Positions 1 through 9,766 of a DNA stretch of 64,000 bases are shown here, piece by piece (position 1 is the stretch's first letter; each line of letters starts with the position of its first letter). The position numbers and the translations under genes were made by a program. A model generated the notes under the pieces. It was not told the DNA's origin. It worked only from the letters and a program-made list of their open reading frames with translations, and ran no database searches. The stretch comes from Oceanisphaera marina (GTDB taxonomy: Bacteria > Pseudomonadota > Gammaproteobacteria > Enterobacterales > Aeromonadaceae): the NCBI RefSeq assembly GCF_014643915.1, contig NZ_BMKE01000004.1, positions 51,765 to 115,764 of the forward strand. The letters are read 5' to 3'.

Positions 1-250
1 GCAGCTCATCGGACAGCTTGTGCTGTTCCATGGCGGTATCGGTGGCCATTTGCTCATTCTGTTGCGGCGCCATGTCGATGGCGTCCTGATCCTCCTGTTC
101 TTCTTGTTCGAGCAGGGGATTATTATCCAGGGCCAGTTGAATTTCCTGCTGCAGCTCCAGACTGGACAGCTGCAGCAGACGAATGGCCTGCTGCAGCTGG
201 GGGGTCATGGTCAGCTGCTGACCCATGCGTAACTGAAGAGATGCCTTCAT
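1..250 (-). CDS. rpoN: RNA polymerase sigma-54 factor RpoN, N-terminal part (runs off the left edge)
   Basis: Only the first 83 codons are present. They begin with [10 protein letters not shown] and continue through a Q- and L-rich stretch ([15 protein letters not shown]) typical of sigma-54 region I, which contacts activators and core polymerase. The next part is acidic and glutamine-rich ([10 protein letters not shown]), as expected of region II. Sigma-54 directs transcription from -24/-12 promoters that need an ATP-driven activator. It lies 49 bases downstream of lptB on the same strand, the order seen in E. coli (lptB-rpoN). The identification rests on the N-terminus and the neighbourhood; the DNA-binding RpoN box is outside the window. 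Confidence 0.93.
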   Translation of the reverse strand, partial: MKASLQLRMGQQLTMTPQLQQAIRLLQLSSLELQQEIQLALDNNPLLEQEEQEDQDAIDMAPQQNEQMATDTAMEQHKLSDEL

Positions 251-299
251 CGTTGAAAAAATCCTTCCATGTCAACCGCTGGGCTCACCGGCGGCAAAG

Positions 300-1025
300 C
301 TAGAGGCTGAACTGCTCACCAAGATAGACTTTCTTGACCTGCTCGTTATCGAGTATTTCGGCCGGCGTACCGGCGGCAATACGATGACCATGGCTCACAA
401 TATAGGCACGTTCACACACATCGAGCGTTTCCCGTACGTTATGGTCGGTAATGAGTACACCCAGGCCACGATCCCGCAGGTGCAGAATGATTTTTTTGAT
501 ATCGAGTACCGAAATGGGATCTACGCCCGCAAAGGGCTCATCCAATAAAATAAAGCGTGGATCCGCCGCCAGTGCCCGGGCAATTTCGACGCGCCGGCGC
601 TCGCCGCCCGACAGGCTCATACCGATGCTGTCACGAATATGAGTGATATTAAACTCTTCGAGCAGCTGCTCCATTTTCTCTGTACGGTCAGCGGCGCTCA
701 GCTCCTTGCGGGTTTCCAGCACGGCCATCAAGTTGTCGGCCACGCTAAGACGACGAAAAATAGACGCTTCCTGAGGCAAATAGCCGATGCCGGCACGGGC
801 TCGCACATGCATCGGCTGATGGCTGATGTCCTGATCATCTATGGTGATGCTGCCCGCATCGCGCTGTACCAGCCCCACTATCATGTAGAAGGACGTGGTT
901 TTACCGGCACCATTGGGGCCTAGCAGGCCAACAATCTGGCCGGTTTTTACCGTCAGGCTGACATCGGCCACCACTTGGCGTCCTTTGTAACTTTTTTGCA
1001 AATTACGGGCTTTTAAGGTCGCCAT
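300..1025 (-). CDS. lptB: LPS export ABC transporter ATP-binding protein LptB
   Basis: Cytoplasmic ATPase of the LptB2FGC complex, which extracts lipopolysaccharide from the inner membrane and pushes it along the Lpt bridge. At 241 residues it has the family length. Visible motifs are Walker [10 protein letters not shown] (about residues 36-44), the signature [15 protein letters not shown], Walker [11 protein letters not shown] and a switch histidine in LITDHNVRE. It starts 2 bases after the lptA stop, so the genes are probably co-transcribed with kdsD-kdsC-lptC-lptA. The membrane partners lptF and lptG are in this same window near 57.8-60 kb. Confidence 0.97.
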   Translation of the reverse strand: MATLKARNLQKSYKGRQVVADVSLTVKTGQIVGLLGPNGAGKTTSFYMIVGLVQRDAGSITIDDQDISHQPMHVRARAGIGYLPQEASIFRRLSVADNLMAVLETRKELSAADRTEKMEQLLEEFNITHIRDSIGMSLSGGERRRVEIARALAADPRFILLDEPFAGVDPISVLDIKKIILHLRDRGLGVLITDHNVRETLDVCERAYIVSHGHRIAAGTPAEILDNEQVKKVYLGEQFSL

Positions 1026-1027
1026 CT

Positions 1028-1558
1028 TTAGTTTTGAGCCTCTTTATCATTCATGTTTTGCAGCTGCTCGGGCAAAAATATCGTGGTGACACGGTCTTTA
1101 CCGCCCTGGCTTTCGGCTTCCATCTGTTCGCGGTCTATGTGATAGCGAATACGGTAGCCGGTAACGATATTGTCGTTCTGCTTGATTTTGGCATCGTTCA
1201 ACAGCGTTATGGTGCGAGCTTTTATATCGTAATGGATCTGTTTTGCCTCGGCATTGATCGGCTGACCGCTGTCCAGTATCTGATAGTAGGTGGCCGGAGA
1301 GCCATGAGCCGTCATGGATTGCAGACCCTTGTCGTTGCGGATCACCACCAGCTTGCTGGCCCGCACATCCATGGTGCCCTGTTTGACGACCACATTGTCG
1401 GTAAAGGTCACCTTGTTATCTGCCAGCTCTACCAGTTGACGACCGGCATCTATGGTTACCGGCTGCTTGTAATCAGACTCTTTGGCCTGAGCCAGATTCA
1501 GGCTTAATGCCAACAGGCCGCCAATGCTAAGGAGTAACGTACGTTGCCCGGGTTTCAT
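1028..1558 (-). CDS. lptA: LPS transport periplasmic protein LptA
   Basis: Periplasmic beta-jellyroll protein whose oligomers form the bridge that carries LPS from LptC to LptDE. It is 176 residues with a cleavable signal peptide (hydrophobic [18 protein letters not shown] ending near residue 25), followed by an OstA-type domain starting near KQPVTIDAG. The predicted start lies 32 bases inside the 3' end of lptC, so translational coupling is likely. lptB follows directly. The length is close to E. coli LptA. The Q/D/E-rich tail (residues 150-176) is unremarkable. Confidence 0.94.
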   Translation of the reverse strand: MKPGQRTLLLSIGGLLALSLNLAQAKESDYKQPVTIDAGRQLVELADNKVTFTDNVVVKQGTMDVRASKLVVIRNDKGLQSMTAHGSPATYYQILDSGQPINAEAKQIHYDIKARTITLLNDAKIKQNDNIVTGYRIRYHIDREQMEAESQGGKDRVTTIFLPEQLQNMNDKEAQN

Positions 1559-2075
1559 GCAGTAATTCCACCGTTTGTTGATCGATTTTTCCCAGCAGGC
1601 CCAGGCCCTGAGCCTGATAGTTGGGGCTGGTTAACTGTACCGCCCGGTTAGAGCGCAACTGGTTATTGATAAAATCCAGTTCCAGGTATTCGGTTGTCAG
1701 GGTGTGTACCACCGCATCCGGTTGTAGTCCCTTGCCCACGACGGTGCCGTTCAGCACGGCGTTGTCGTTGGTATTTAAAATGCCCTCGTCACCGCTGAGC
1801 CGCCATTCGGGCTGGCCATCGGGCGAATAGAGCAAGATAACAGGTTTTTCCATTAGGGTCATGGCCAGCGGTTCATAGTGCTCCGCATAGTCGGCATTTA
1901 ACCCGCGATAGGGCAGGCCCAGCTGATTGTATTGTACGCTGGCCAGATTTTTGGCAATAAAATCCGGATGATAGTTCTGCTGGGTAACCGGTTGTTCGGC
2001 GGTGGGGTTGAACCATTGCCAGCACGCCAGTGCCACGACAAACAGGCCAGCAAACCAACCGGTTTGACGACTCAT
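1527..2075 (-). CDS. lptC: LPS export inner-membrane-anchored protein LptC
   Basis: Bitopic inner membrane protein that receives LPS from LptB2FG and hands it to LptA. It is 182 residues with one N-terminal membrane segment (WFAGLFVVALACWQWF) and a periplasmic jellyroll domain. I chose the ATG at 2075, not the more upstream in-frame start at 2132. It gives MSRQTGW directly before the membrane anchor and forms an ATGA overlap with the kdsC stop, a common coupling arrangement. The 3' end overlaps lptA by 32 bases. Confidence 0.92.
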   Translation of the reverse strand: MSRQTGWFAGLFVVALACWQWFNPTAEQPVTQQNYHPDFIAKNLASVQYNQLGLPYRGLNADYAEHYEPLAMTLMEKPVILLYSPDGQPEWRLSGDEGILNTNDNAVLNGTVVGKGLQPDAVVHTLTTEYLELDFINNQLRSNRAVQLTSPNYQAQGLGLLGKIDQQTVELLHETRATYVTP

Positions 2076-2623
2076 ATGCTCATTCCCTGGGCGTGCAGCA
2101 GCATGCCTCGCGCTTCCAGCATCAGGTCGCATAATTCACGCACTGCGCCCCGGCCACCGGACAGACGGGTTATATAATCGGCTTTTTGCCGCACCAGCGG
2201 GTGCGCATCGGCCACTGCGACCCCCAGGCCGCAGTCCAGCATGACCGGCAAGTCGACTACATCGTCGCCGATATAGGCGACGTGTTCCGGGGTGAGCTCA
2301 AGATCGGCCAGCAACGCCCGATAGCTGTGCATTTTATCACACTGGCCTTGATAAACGTGCTGTACGCCCAGTGATTTCATGCGCTCAGCCACAATGGATG
2401 AATTACGGCCGGTAATCACTGCCACGGCCATTCCCGCATTTTGTATTGCCTTGATGCCAAAGCCGTCTTTGGTGTTAAAGCTTTTGTATTCTTCTCCCTG
2501 GTTGCCCAGGTAAATAGCACCGTCAGACAAGACGCCATCTACGTCGCAAATCAGTAACTGAACCCGAGCCAGCTTGCGCCATACCGTGGTGGCAACCGGG
2601 CCATATAAACCGGATTCTTCCAT
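2072..2623 (-). CDS. kdsC: 3-deoxy-D-manno-octulosonate 8-phosphate phosphatase KdsC
   Basis: HAD-superfamily phosphatase that removes phosphate from Kdo-8-phosphate to give free Kdo for lipid A inner core synthesis. It is 183 residues. The nucleophile motif is LLICDVDGVLSDG near residue 25 (DxD), with a later IGDDVVDLPVM metal-binding loop. The KdsC family is a small, capless tetrameric HAD group, and the length fits. Its ATG overlaps the kdsD stop by one base (TAATG) and its stop overlaps lptC, so the five genes kdsD-kdsC-lptC-lptA-lptB form one unit. Confidence 0.96.
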   Translation of the reverse strand: MEESGLYGPVATTVWRKLARVQLLICDVDGVLSDGAIYLGNQGEEYKSFNTKDGFGIKAIQNAGMAVAVITGRNSSIVAERMKSLGVQHVYQGQCDKMHSYRALLADLELTPEHVAYIGDDVVDLPVMLDCGLGVAVADAHPLVRQKADYITRLSGGRGAVRELCDLMLEARGMLLHAQGMSI

Positions 2624-3597
2624 TAGATCACTCCTGCCAGTAACAAGTCGTGCATATTGAAGGCGCCTACCGGATGTTGTTCCTCGTCCAGCACCAGCAG
2701 GCCGCTGATTTTTTTCTCTTCCATCAACTGTACCGCTTCCGCCGCCAGCATGGTGGCGTGTACCGTGGTGCAGCGTCGGGTCATGACCTGCTCAATAGCA
2801 GTGTGGTGCACATCTATCTTCTGATCCAGAGTACGCCGCAAGTCGCCGTCCGTATACACGCCAACCAGTCGTTGCTGATCATCCACCACGGCGGTAAAGC
2901 CAAGGCCGGTGCGGCCAATTTCCAGCAGGGCGTCAATAATCAGGGTAGTGAGTGCCACCCTGGGCACCTTGTCGCCTTGATGCATCAGATCGCCGACGCG
3001 TAGCAGCAGCCGCTTGCCCAGAGCCCCACCGGGATGGCTGAGTGCGAAATCGTCGGCGGTAAAGCCGCGAGCTTCCAGCAGTGACACCGCCAGTGCATCA
3101 CCCATTACCAATGCGGCTGTGGTGCTGGCGGTGGGCGCCAGACCCAGGGGGCAGGCTTCTTGCTCTACGCGGGTACACAGATGCACATTGGCCTCGCGCG
3201 CCATGGTGGAGGCTGGATTGCCGGTGAGGCACACCAAGGGAATGGCCCGGCGTTTGAGCACCGGCAACAAGGAGATGATTTCGCTGCTCTCACCGGAGTT
3301 GGACAAGGCCAGCACCACATCATTCTTGCTGATCATGCCCAAATCGCCATGGCTGGCCTCACCCGGGTGCACAAAAAAGGCCGGCGTCCCTGTGCTGGCC
3401 AGGGTGGCCGCAATCTTGTGGGCAATGTGACCCGATTTGCCCATGCCGGTCACTATGATCTTTCCCGTGCACTGAAACATAAGCCGACAGGCATGATTAA
3501 AGGCCTGGTCCAGATATTGATAAAGGCCGTCAATGGCCGCCTTTTCAATATCCAGCACGCGCTGGGCCGTTTTCTGGTAGTCAAATTCCACAGTCAT
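2623..3597 (-). CDS. kdsD: Arabinose-5-phosphate isomerase KdsD
   Basis: Converts D-ribulose 5-phosphate to D-arabinose 5-phosphate, the first step of Kdo synthesis. It is 324 residues from the chosen start. An N-terminal SIS sugar-isomerase domain contains GMGKSGHIAHK and SNSGESSE, and two CBS domains fill the C-terminal third (VGVYTDGDLRR and GAFNMHDLLLAG). The ATG at 3597 is preferred because GGAGGA lies about 5 bases upstream; that purine run would overlap the alternative start at 3609. The calcium/sodium antiporter gene yrbG that follows kdsD in E. coli is absent; mlaF lies divergently instead. Confidence 0.95.
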   Translation of the reverse strand: MTVEFDYQKTAQRVLDIEKAAIDGLYQYLDQAFNHACRLMFQCTGKIIVTGMGKSGHIAHKIAATLASTGTPAFFVHPGEASHGDLGMISKNDVVLALSNSGESSEIISLLPVLKRRAIPLVCLTGNPASTMAREANVHLCTRVEQEACPLGLAPTASTTAALVMGDALAVSLLEARGFTADDFALSHPGGALGKRLLLRVGDLMHQGDKVPRVALTTLIIDALLEIGRTGLGFTAVVDDQQRLVGVYTDGDLRRTLDQKIDVHHTAIEQVMTRRCTTVHATMLAAEAVQLMEEKKISGLLVLDEEQHPVGAFNMHDLLLAGVI

Positions 3598-3837
3598 ATA
3601 TTCCTCCACAAACAGACCCTATGCGCGGCCATTATAGAAAAGCTTGTGTTGATAAGCGACTGGCAATCGGCAACGCAGACGATGCAAACGCCTATTATTT
3701 GCGAGACCCACCACAAAAAAATGGCTTTATTGCATTTCCCAGTCATTTAATGGCGCACCAGGAGGTTAAAAACCGAGTCTTGGTTGCCCATCTACCTGGG
3801 AACTCATACAATTCCTTCTTTTCGTTGGGGAATCAGT
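3598..3837. other. Divergent intergenic region kdsD / mlaF
   Basis: About 240 bases between two divergent operons, so it should hold both promoters. It is relatively AT-rich, but I could not single out a convincing -35/-10 pair on either strand. The mlaF reading frame is open upstream through 3784, but that stretch (PIYLGTHTIPSF...) does not resemble MlaF and is best read as untranslated leader. Confidence 0.4.
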
Positions 3838-4638
3838 TTGAGCCAGAACCTTGTTGAAATAAGGGATCTTTGCTTTGGCCACGGTGACCGGCCGCTGTAC
3901 GACAACATCAATCTGCAGATCCCGAAAGGCAAAATTACCGCCATCATGGGCCCCAGTGGGATAGGTAAAACCACGCTGTTAAGACTGATTGGCGGCCAGA
4001 TAAAGCCCAGCCATGGCGAGATACTGTTTGATGGCCAGTCGATTCCTGCCATGAGCCGCTCGCGGCTGTATCGGGAACGACAGCGTATGGGCATGCTGTT
4101 TCAAAGCGGTGCCCTGTTTACCGGCATGTCGGTCTTCGACAACGTAGCTTTCCCGTTGCGCGAGCACAGCGGCTTGCCGGAAGCCATGATTGAGACTCTG
4201 GTACTGATGAAGCTGGAAGCCGTGGGGTTGCGTGGTGCCGCACGGCTCATGCCTTCCGAGCTGTCCGGTGGCATGGCTCGTCGTGCAGCTTTGGCGCGAG
4301 CCATAGCGCAAGACCCCGAACTTATCATGTATGACGAGCCGTTTGCCGGCCAGGATCCGATCAGCATGGCGGTGTTGGTCAAGCTGATTGCCGAACTCAA
4401 TAAAGCCCAGGGGCTGACCTCTATTGTGGTCACCCACGATGTGGATGAGGTGATGAATATTGCCGATTACGCCTACATTATCGCCAATAAAAAAGTGATA
4501 GCGGCAGGTACGCCAGAAGAACTGCGACAGCAAACCGACGCGCAACTGGTGCAGTTTCTGCAAGGTCAGGCCGACGGTCCGGTGGCTTTTCATTATCCTG
4601 CACCCTCATTCAGGGAGTCATTAACCCATGTTGATTGA
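3838..4638 (+). CDS. mlaF: Phospholipid transport ABC ATPase MlaF
   Basis: ATPase of the MlaFEDB inner membrane complex, which moves phospholipids between MlaC and the inner membrane to keep outer membrane asymmetry. Motifs: Walker [26 protein letters not shown], signature [14 protein letters not shown], Walker [15 protein letters not shown] place the start at the TTG at 3838 (first residues [10 protein letters not shown]). It is preceded by GGGGAA with a 5-base spacer, matches the MlaF N-terminus, and no in-frame ATG is available nearby. The 3' end overlaps mlaE by 11 bases. The product is 266 residues, as usual. Confidence 0.95.
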   Translation: MSQNLVEIRDLCFGHGDRPLYDNINLQIPKGKITAIMGPSGIGKTTLLRLIGGQIKPSHGEILFDGQSIPAMSRSRLYRERQRMGMLFQSGALFTGMSVFDNVAFPLREHSGLPEAMIETLVLMKLEAVGLRGAARLMPSELSGGMARRAALARAIAQDPELIMYDEPFAGQDPISMAVLVKLIAELNKAQGLTSIVVTHDVDEVMNIADYAYIIANKKVIAAGTPEELRQQTDAQLVQFLQGQADGPVAFHYPAPSFRESLTHVD

Positions 4639-5407
4639 TGTAATAGGGCGCCTGGGGCGTCGGGGCATCGATGGTCTGACTGCCGGTGGGCGAGCCGGCA
4701 TCATGCTGCTGCACACCCTGGTGGGACGACCACAGCCGAAAAAGCATTTTCCGTTACTGGTGGAACAATTGCGGGTGGTGGGCGTGCAGTCGGTCGCCAT
4801 TATACTGGTATCCGGCCTCTTTATTGGTATGGTGTTGGCGCTGCAAGGTTATAACGTGCTGGTGGATTTTGGCGCCGAAGGCATGCTGGGGCCTCTGGTT
4901 TCCCTGTCGCTGTTGCGCGAATTGGGACCAGTGGTGACCGGTCTGCTGTTTGCCGGCCGTGCCGGCTCCGCCTTGACCGCCGAGCTGGGCCTGATGAAAA
5001 CCACCGAACAGCTGTCGAGCCTGGAAATGATGGGTATAGATCCGCTGCGCCGAGTGGTAGCCCCGCGCTTTTGGGCCGGGATTATCAGCATGCCACTGCT
5101 GGCACTGATGTTCAGCCTCATTGGTATCTGGGGTGCCAAGCTGGTGGGCGTAGATTGGCTGGGCGTTGACGAAGGGGGGTTCTGGTCTGCCATGCAGGCG
5201 GCCGTCGACTTCAAGCAGGACATTATGCAGGGCTTTATCAAGAGTCTGGTGTTTGCCCTGGTGGTGACCTGGATTGCGCTGTTCAATGGCATCGATGCCA
5301 AGCCGACGGCAGCCGGGATCAGTCAGGCCACGACGCGTACCGTGGTTCATTCTTCTTTGGCGGTACTGGGGCTTGATTTTGTCCTCACCGCCGTCATGTT
5401 TGGATAA
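4628..5407 (+). CDS. mlaE: Phospholipid transport permease MlaE
   Basis: Inner membrane permease of the Mla complex, 259 residues. It has several long hydrophobic segments and the conserved MlaE block around [22 protein letters not shown] (residues about 113-135), which contacts the MlaF ATPase. It begins inside the end of mlaF and is followed 3 to 6 bases later by mlaD, so the four mla genes are one translationally coupled operon. Confidence 0.96.
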   Translation: MLIDVIGRLGRRGIDGLTAGGRAGIMLLHTLVGRPQPKKHFPLLVEQLRVVGVQSVAIILVSGLFIGMVLALQGYNVLVDFGAEGMLGPLVSLSLLRELGPVVTGLLFAGRAGSALTAELGLMKTTEQLSSLEMMGIDPLRRVVAPRFWAGIISMPLLALMFSLIGIWGAKLVGVDWLGVDEGGFWSAMQAAVDFKQDIMQGFIKSLVFALVVTWIALFNGIDAKPTAAGISQATTRTVVHSSLAVLGLDFVLTAVMFG

Positions 5408-5413
5408 ATAGTG

Positions 5414-5887
5414 ATGAAATTCAGCAAACTAGAATTCAGCGTTGGCTGCTTTATGTTAGCCGGAATCGGGGCCTTGCTGCTGTTGGCGTTTAAAGTGGCG
5501 GGAGTCAGCGTTAACGGCCAGGGGGAAAGCTATACCCTTTATGCCAAGTTCGATAATATTGGCGGACTTAAAGTACGCTCGCCCATCAAGGTGGGTGGAG
5601 TCGTGGTGGGTCGAGTCAGTGAAATAAAACTGGATCCTAAAGATCAGGTGCCTGTGGTGACGTTAGTCGTTAGTCGCAGTGCCGGTGAATTTGCCGAAAG
5701 CAGTACCGCAGCCATTCAGACCTCGGGATTGCTGGGTGAACAATATCTGGGGCTGAGCCCAGGTTTTGCCGATGAAGAGATGGGTATCGGCATGCTCAAG
5801 GATGGCGATACCATTACGGACACCCAGTCGGCACTGGTATTGGAAGAGCTGATTGGAAAATTCATTTACTCTATTGGTGATAACTAA
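5414..5887 (+). CDS. mlaD: Phospholipid transport substrate-binding protein MlaD
   Basis: MCE-domain protein anchored in the inner membrane; six copies form a ring through which lipids pass between MlaC and MlaE. It is 157 residues with an N-terminal anchor (VGCFMLAGIGALLLLAFKVAGV), then the MCE domain (YTLYAKFDNIGGLKVRSPIKVGG...). A GTG at 5411 immediately precedes the ATG at 5414; I prefer the ATG. The conserved LGEQYLGLSPG segment sits near residue 110. Confidence 0.95.
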   Translation: MKFSKLEFSVGCFMLAGIGALLLLAFKVAGVSVNGQGESYTLYAKFDNIGGLKVRSPIKVGGVVVGRVSEIKLDPKDQVPVVTLVVSRSAGEFAESSTAAIQTSGLLGEQYLGLSPGFADEEMGIGMLKDGDTITDTQSALVLEELIGKFIYSIGDN

Positions 5888-5915
5888 GCCATAGCCCACT
5901 CCCTAGGAGCGAATA

Positions 5916-6554
5916 ATGAAAAAATTATTGATGTCAGGATTGTTACTGCTGGCCGGTAGCTGGGCCCCATTAGCGAATGCGTTGGCCCTTGGCGAACCTT
6001 ATCAGCTGGTGAATGAAGTTGCCCAGAATACCTTTGATCGTCTGGGTAGCGAGCAGAGCAAAATCAAGGCGGATCCGAAATATCTACGCACCATAGTGCG
6101 TGAAGAAATGCTGCCGGCAGTGGACGTACGTTTTTCTGCCTTTCGCGTGATTGGCAAACAGCTGAACAACACCACGCCCAAGCAAAGAGAGCAGTTTGTC
6201 GATGCATTCAGCGAGTATCTGGTGGTGACCTATGCCGATGCGCTGGCGGCCTACAAAGAGCAAAAGCTTGATATTGGCACCGGCAAGGTGGGGGCAGAAG
6301 ACAAGTTGGTATCGGTTCCGGTCACGGTATTGGAGACCAACAAGCCAGCCATCCAGCTGGAATTCAAGCTGCGTAAAAACAGCCGTACCGGTGAATGGCG
6401 CGTGTTCGACATGATAGCCGAAGGCATTAGTCTGCTGTCGGCCAAGCAGGCCGAGTTGAGTGGCCTGATCCGCCAGAAGGGCATCGATCAGGTGACCAAA
6501 GACTTGTATGCCCACACCAACAAGCCAGTGACTCCGCTGGAAAGAAAAGAATGA
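5916..6554 (+). CDS. mlaC: Periplasmic phospholipid-binding protein MlaC
   Basis: Soluble periplasmic shuttle that carries phospholipid between the MlaA-porin complex and MlaFEDB. It is 212 residues with a clear signal peptide (KKLLMSGLLLLAGSWAPLANA). The mature domain matches the Tol_Tol_Ttg2/MlaC family (NTFDRLGSEQSKIKADPKYL, then the typical YADALAAYKEQK and GEWRVFDMIAEGISLLS). The SD GGAGCG lies just upstream of the ATG. Its stop overlaps mlaB as ATGA. Confidence 0.95.
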   Translation: MKKLLMSGLLLLAGSWAPLANALALGEPYQLVNEVAQNTFDRLGSEQSKIKADPKYLRTIVREEMLPAVDVRFSAFRVIGKQLNNTTPKQREQFVDAFSEYLVVTYADALAAYKEQKLDIGTGKVGAEDKLVSVPVTVLETNKPAIQLEFKLRKNSRTGEWRVFDMIAEGISLLSAKQAELSGLIRQKGIDQVTKDLYAHTNKPVTPLERKE

Positions 6555-6835
6555 AACTGACTCGCGAGCTGACTCGAGCGCAATTGCCGGCTTACTGGTC
6601 CGAGCGCCAGGCGCTGTTTGCCCATCGACAAGCCGATTTGAGTGAGCTTAAAGAAATAGACTCCATTGGCCTGGCGTTTTTGGTGCAATGGAGTCAAGCA
6701 CTGGCCGCAGAGCAAGGCCCTTTGGCCTTGCTTGCTCCGCCGGCCAGTTTTTACCCTCTTGCCGATTTATATGGCGTCAGCTCTTTTTTCGAGCTGACCG
6801 ACAACCCTGCCGGGAGCCCGAATGGAACTGAATAA
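6551..6835 (+). CDS. mlaB: Mla complex STAS-domain protein MlaB
   Basis: Small cytoplasmic STAS-domain subunit that binds MlaF and supports assembly and activity of the transporter. It is 94 residues. The conserved STAS loop EIDSIGLAFLVQW near residues 37-49 holds the serine equivalent to the phosphorylated residue of anti-anti-sigma factors. It overlaps mlaC by 4 bases and ibaG by 14 bases. Confidence 0.9.
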   Translation: MKLTRELTRAQLPAYWSERQALFAHRQADLSELKEIDSIGLAFLVQWSQALAAEQGPLALLAPPASFYPLADLYGVSSFFELTDNPAGSPNGTE

Positions 6836-7082
6836 TCAAGTAGAACAACTATTACGGCAGGCACTGCCTTTAGATGAATTGTATGTCAAAAGCGAAGGCA
6901 GTCATTTTGAAGTGATTGCCGTATCGGCCGAGTTTGCCGATATGAGTCGCCTCAAGCGGCAACAGGCCATCAATGGCCCACTGCGGGATCTCATTGCCCA
7001 AAATACCATTCATGCCCTGACCGTGAAGACCTTTACTCCCGAGCAATGGGCTCGGGAACGCAAATTTATTATGCCTTCCTAA
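6822..7082 (+). CDS. ibaG: BolA-family protein IbaG
   Basis: BolA/IbaG-type protein of 86 residues. The family binds monothiol glutaredoxins through shared Fe-S clusters and is linked to acid stress and iron handling. The fold is recognisable from SHFEVIAVSAEF, the RLKRQQAINGPL helix and the closing IHALTVKTFTPEQW. It sits between mlaB and murA as in E. coli and overlaps the end of mlaB. The role in this organism is inferred from family membership. Confidence 0.92.
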   Translation: MELNNQVEQLLRQALPLDELYVKSEGSHFEVIAVSAEFADMSRLKRQQAINGPLRDLIAQNTIHALTVKTFTPEQWARERKFIMPS

Positions 7083-8351
<1,269 letters not shown>

Positions 8352-8357
8352 ACCCCC

Positions 8358-8479
8358 GGGATTAGGGATTAGGGACTGGGGAGCGGGGACTGAACTGGTC
8401 CTGGCTCCCGGCCTTCGGGTCATCCCGTCAGTAATCCCGACTCCCTAATCCCAATCCCCAATCCCCAATCCCCAATCCC
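8358..8479. repeat. Convergent G-run heptamer repeats between murA and degS
   Basis: After the murA stop come heptamers starting at 8358 (GGGATTA), 8365 (GGGATTA), 8372 (GGGACTG), 8379 (GGGAGCG) and 8386 (GGGACTG). From the other side, the degS sense strand shows GGGGATT-type units across about 8479-8440, less regular toward 8415. Both arms have four or more G-runs separated by 3-4 bases, so each mRNA 3' end could form a G-quadruplex. The arms can alternatively pair, since 8365-8375 is complementary to 8442-8452. No ordinary U-tract terminator is present. Confidence 0.8.
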
Positions 8480-8484
8480 TTTCA

Positions 8485-9582
8485 TTACCGCAGCCGTTGG
8501 AAGCGTCTGTCTTCTGCTATGACTATCGGCAGGGTTAACAGCTTGCCATCGCGCAACACAGTGACGTCTATGGTGGTGCCGGGGCGGGTTTCGGCAATCT
8601 TGTCCATGGCATGACGGGTGTTACGTACCGGCTGGCCGTCTATTTTCAGTAATACATCTTCCACTTGAATGCCCGCCTTGGCCGCCGGGCCTTGCTCGTT
8701 GAGGCCTTCTACGTATAAACCGGTTTGATCTCCCATCTTTAGCAATTGCGCCATCATGGGGGGAATATCGGCGCCACTGACGCCCAGATAGCCGCGGATC
8801 ACCCGGCCATTGCTAATTAATTCCAGCATGATGCGATGTGCCAGTGCGTAGGGAATGGCGAAGTTGATGCCGTAGCTTTCCTGATGCGCGAGGCTTTGAA
8901 AGGAAGCAGTATTGATGCCCACGATTTCACCGTAGACATTGATTAACGCTCCTCCAGAATTACCTGCATTAATGGCGGCATCGGTCTGTAACAAGTCCTG
9001 GCGGCCATTGCTGTCGGGCCCCATGCTGGACAGGCCGGTACGACCGGTGGCGCTGATAATACCCTGGGTAATGGTCTGGCCTACGTTATAGGGGTTACCA
9101 ATGGCCAGCACTATGTCACCTACCTGAGGGTTCAATTCGTCGTCTTGGGGAATGACAGGCAGTTTGGCGGCATTTATTTTCAACACCGCCAGGTCGGTGG
9201 GTACATCAAACCCCGTGACTTCACCATTGAGTATTCGGCCATCCTGCAAGGCCACGATCACCTGATCCGCATCGGCAATCACATGATAGTTGGTCAGTAC
9301 ATAACCCTGATCCGACATAATCACCCCAGAGCCCAGGCTGGTGGCACTCAGTTGGGCTGATGCCTCGCCACGCTGAAAGCTGCGGGTGTAGATATTGACT
9401 ACCGCCGGGCCGGCTCTGCTGGCCGCGTAGGAAAAGCTGGATACACCGACTTGCTGGTTACGCCACCAGTGTTCGAATGGTTGTGTTTTAAGCTGTGGAA
9501 ACAGCAGCAGCAGCAGCATGGCCATCAGAATACCGAGGGCTGCGGCCTGAAGAAAAAATTTGAGAGATGAGGCTAGGCGCAT
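8485..9582 (-). CDS. degS: Site-1 envelope stress protease DegS
   Basis: Inner-membrane-anchored serine protease that senses misfolded outer membrane proteins through its PDZ domain and cuts RseA to release sigma-E. It is 365 residues from the chosen ATG at 9582, which begins MRLASSLKFF just before the single membrane segment (LGILMAMLLLLLF). The reading frame upstream of that ATG does not look like protein. The catalytic triad is His100 (LTNYHVI), Asp130 (PTDLAVLKI) and Ser209 (GNSGGAL). One C-terminal PDZ domain starts near GYLGVSG. No strong SD is visible. It is separated from degQ by a hairpin terminator. Confidence 0.94.
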   Translation of the reverse strand: MRLASSLKFFLQAAALGILMAMLLLLLFPQLKTQPFEHWWRNQQVGVSSFSYAASRAGPAVVNIYTRSFQRGEASAQLSATSLGSGVIMSDQGYVLTNYHVIADADQVIVALQDGRILNGEVTGFDVPTDLAVLKINAAKLPVIPQDDELNPQVGDIVLAIGNPYNVGQTITQGIISATGRTGLSSMGPDSNGRQDLLQTDAAINAGNSGGALINVYGEIVGINTASFQSLAHQESYGINFAIPYALAHRIMLELISNGRVIRGYLGVSGADIPPMMAQLLKMGDQTGLYVEGLNEQGPAAKAGIQVEDVLLKIDGQPVRNTRHAMDKIAETRPGTTIDVTVLRDGKLLTLPIVIAEDRRFQRLR

Positions 9583-9710
9583 ATAAGGCTTGGCTGATGA
9601 CGAAAGAGCAACAGCATAACATAAAGACAACAGTTGCGAGTGAGATTGCCTGGCTGAAAAAGGCAAGTGAAATTTGCATCTGCAAGCTGTAAAGGAACGG
9701 CAAGCGATAA

Positions 9711-9737
9711 AAAAGCAGCGCCAGGCGCTGCTTTTGT
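9711..9737 (-). terminator. Rho-independent terminator after degQ
   Basis: On the minus strand a GC-rich stem AGCAGCGCC / GGCGCTGCT is followed by a run of six T. It lies about 30 bases past the degQ stop and upstream of degS, so degQ and degS are probably separate transcription units. Confidence 0.75.
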
Positions 9738-9766
9738 TAGCTGTCAGTTTAACATTTGGCGTTATT

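Noticed and set aside
3784-3837. Longer MlaF start at TTG 3784
   Set aside because: The added residues do not match MlaF, and TTG 3838 has a well-placed GGGGAA.
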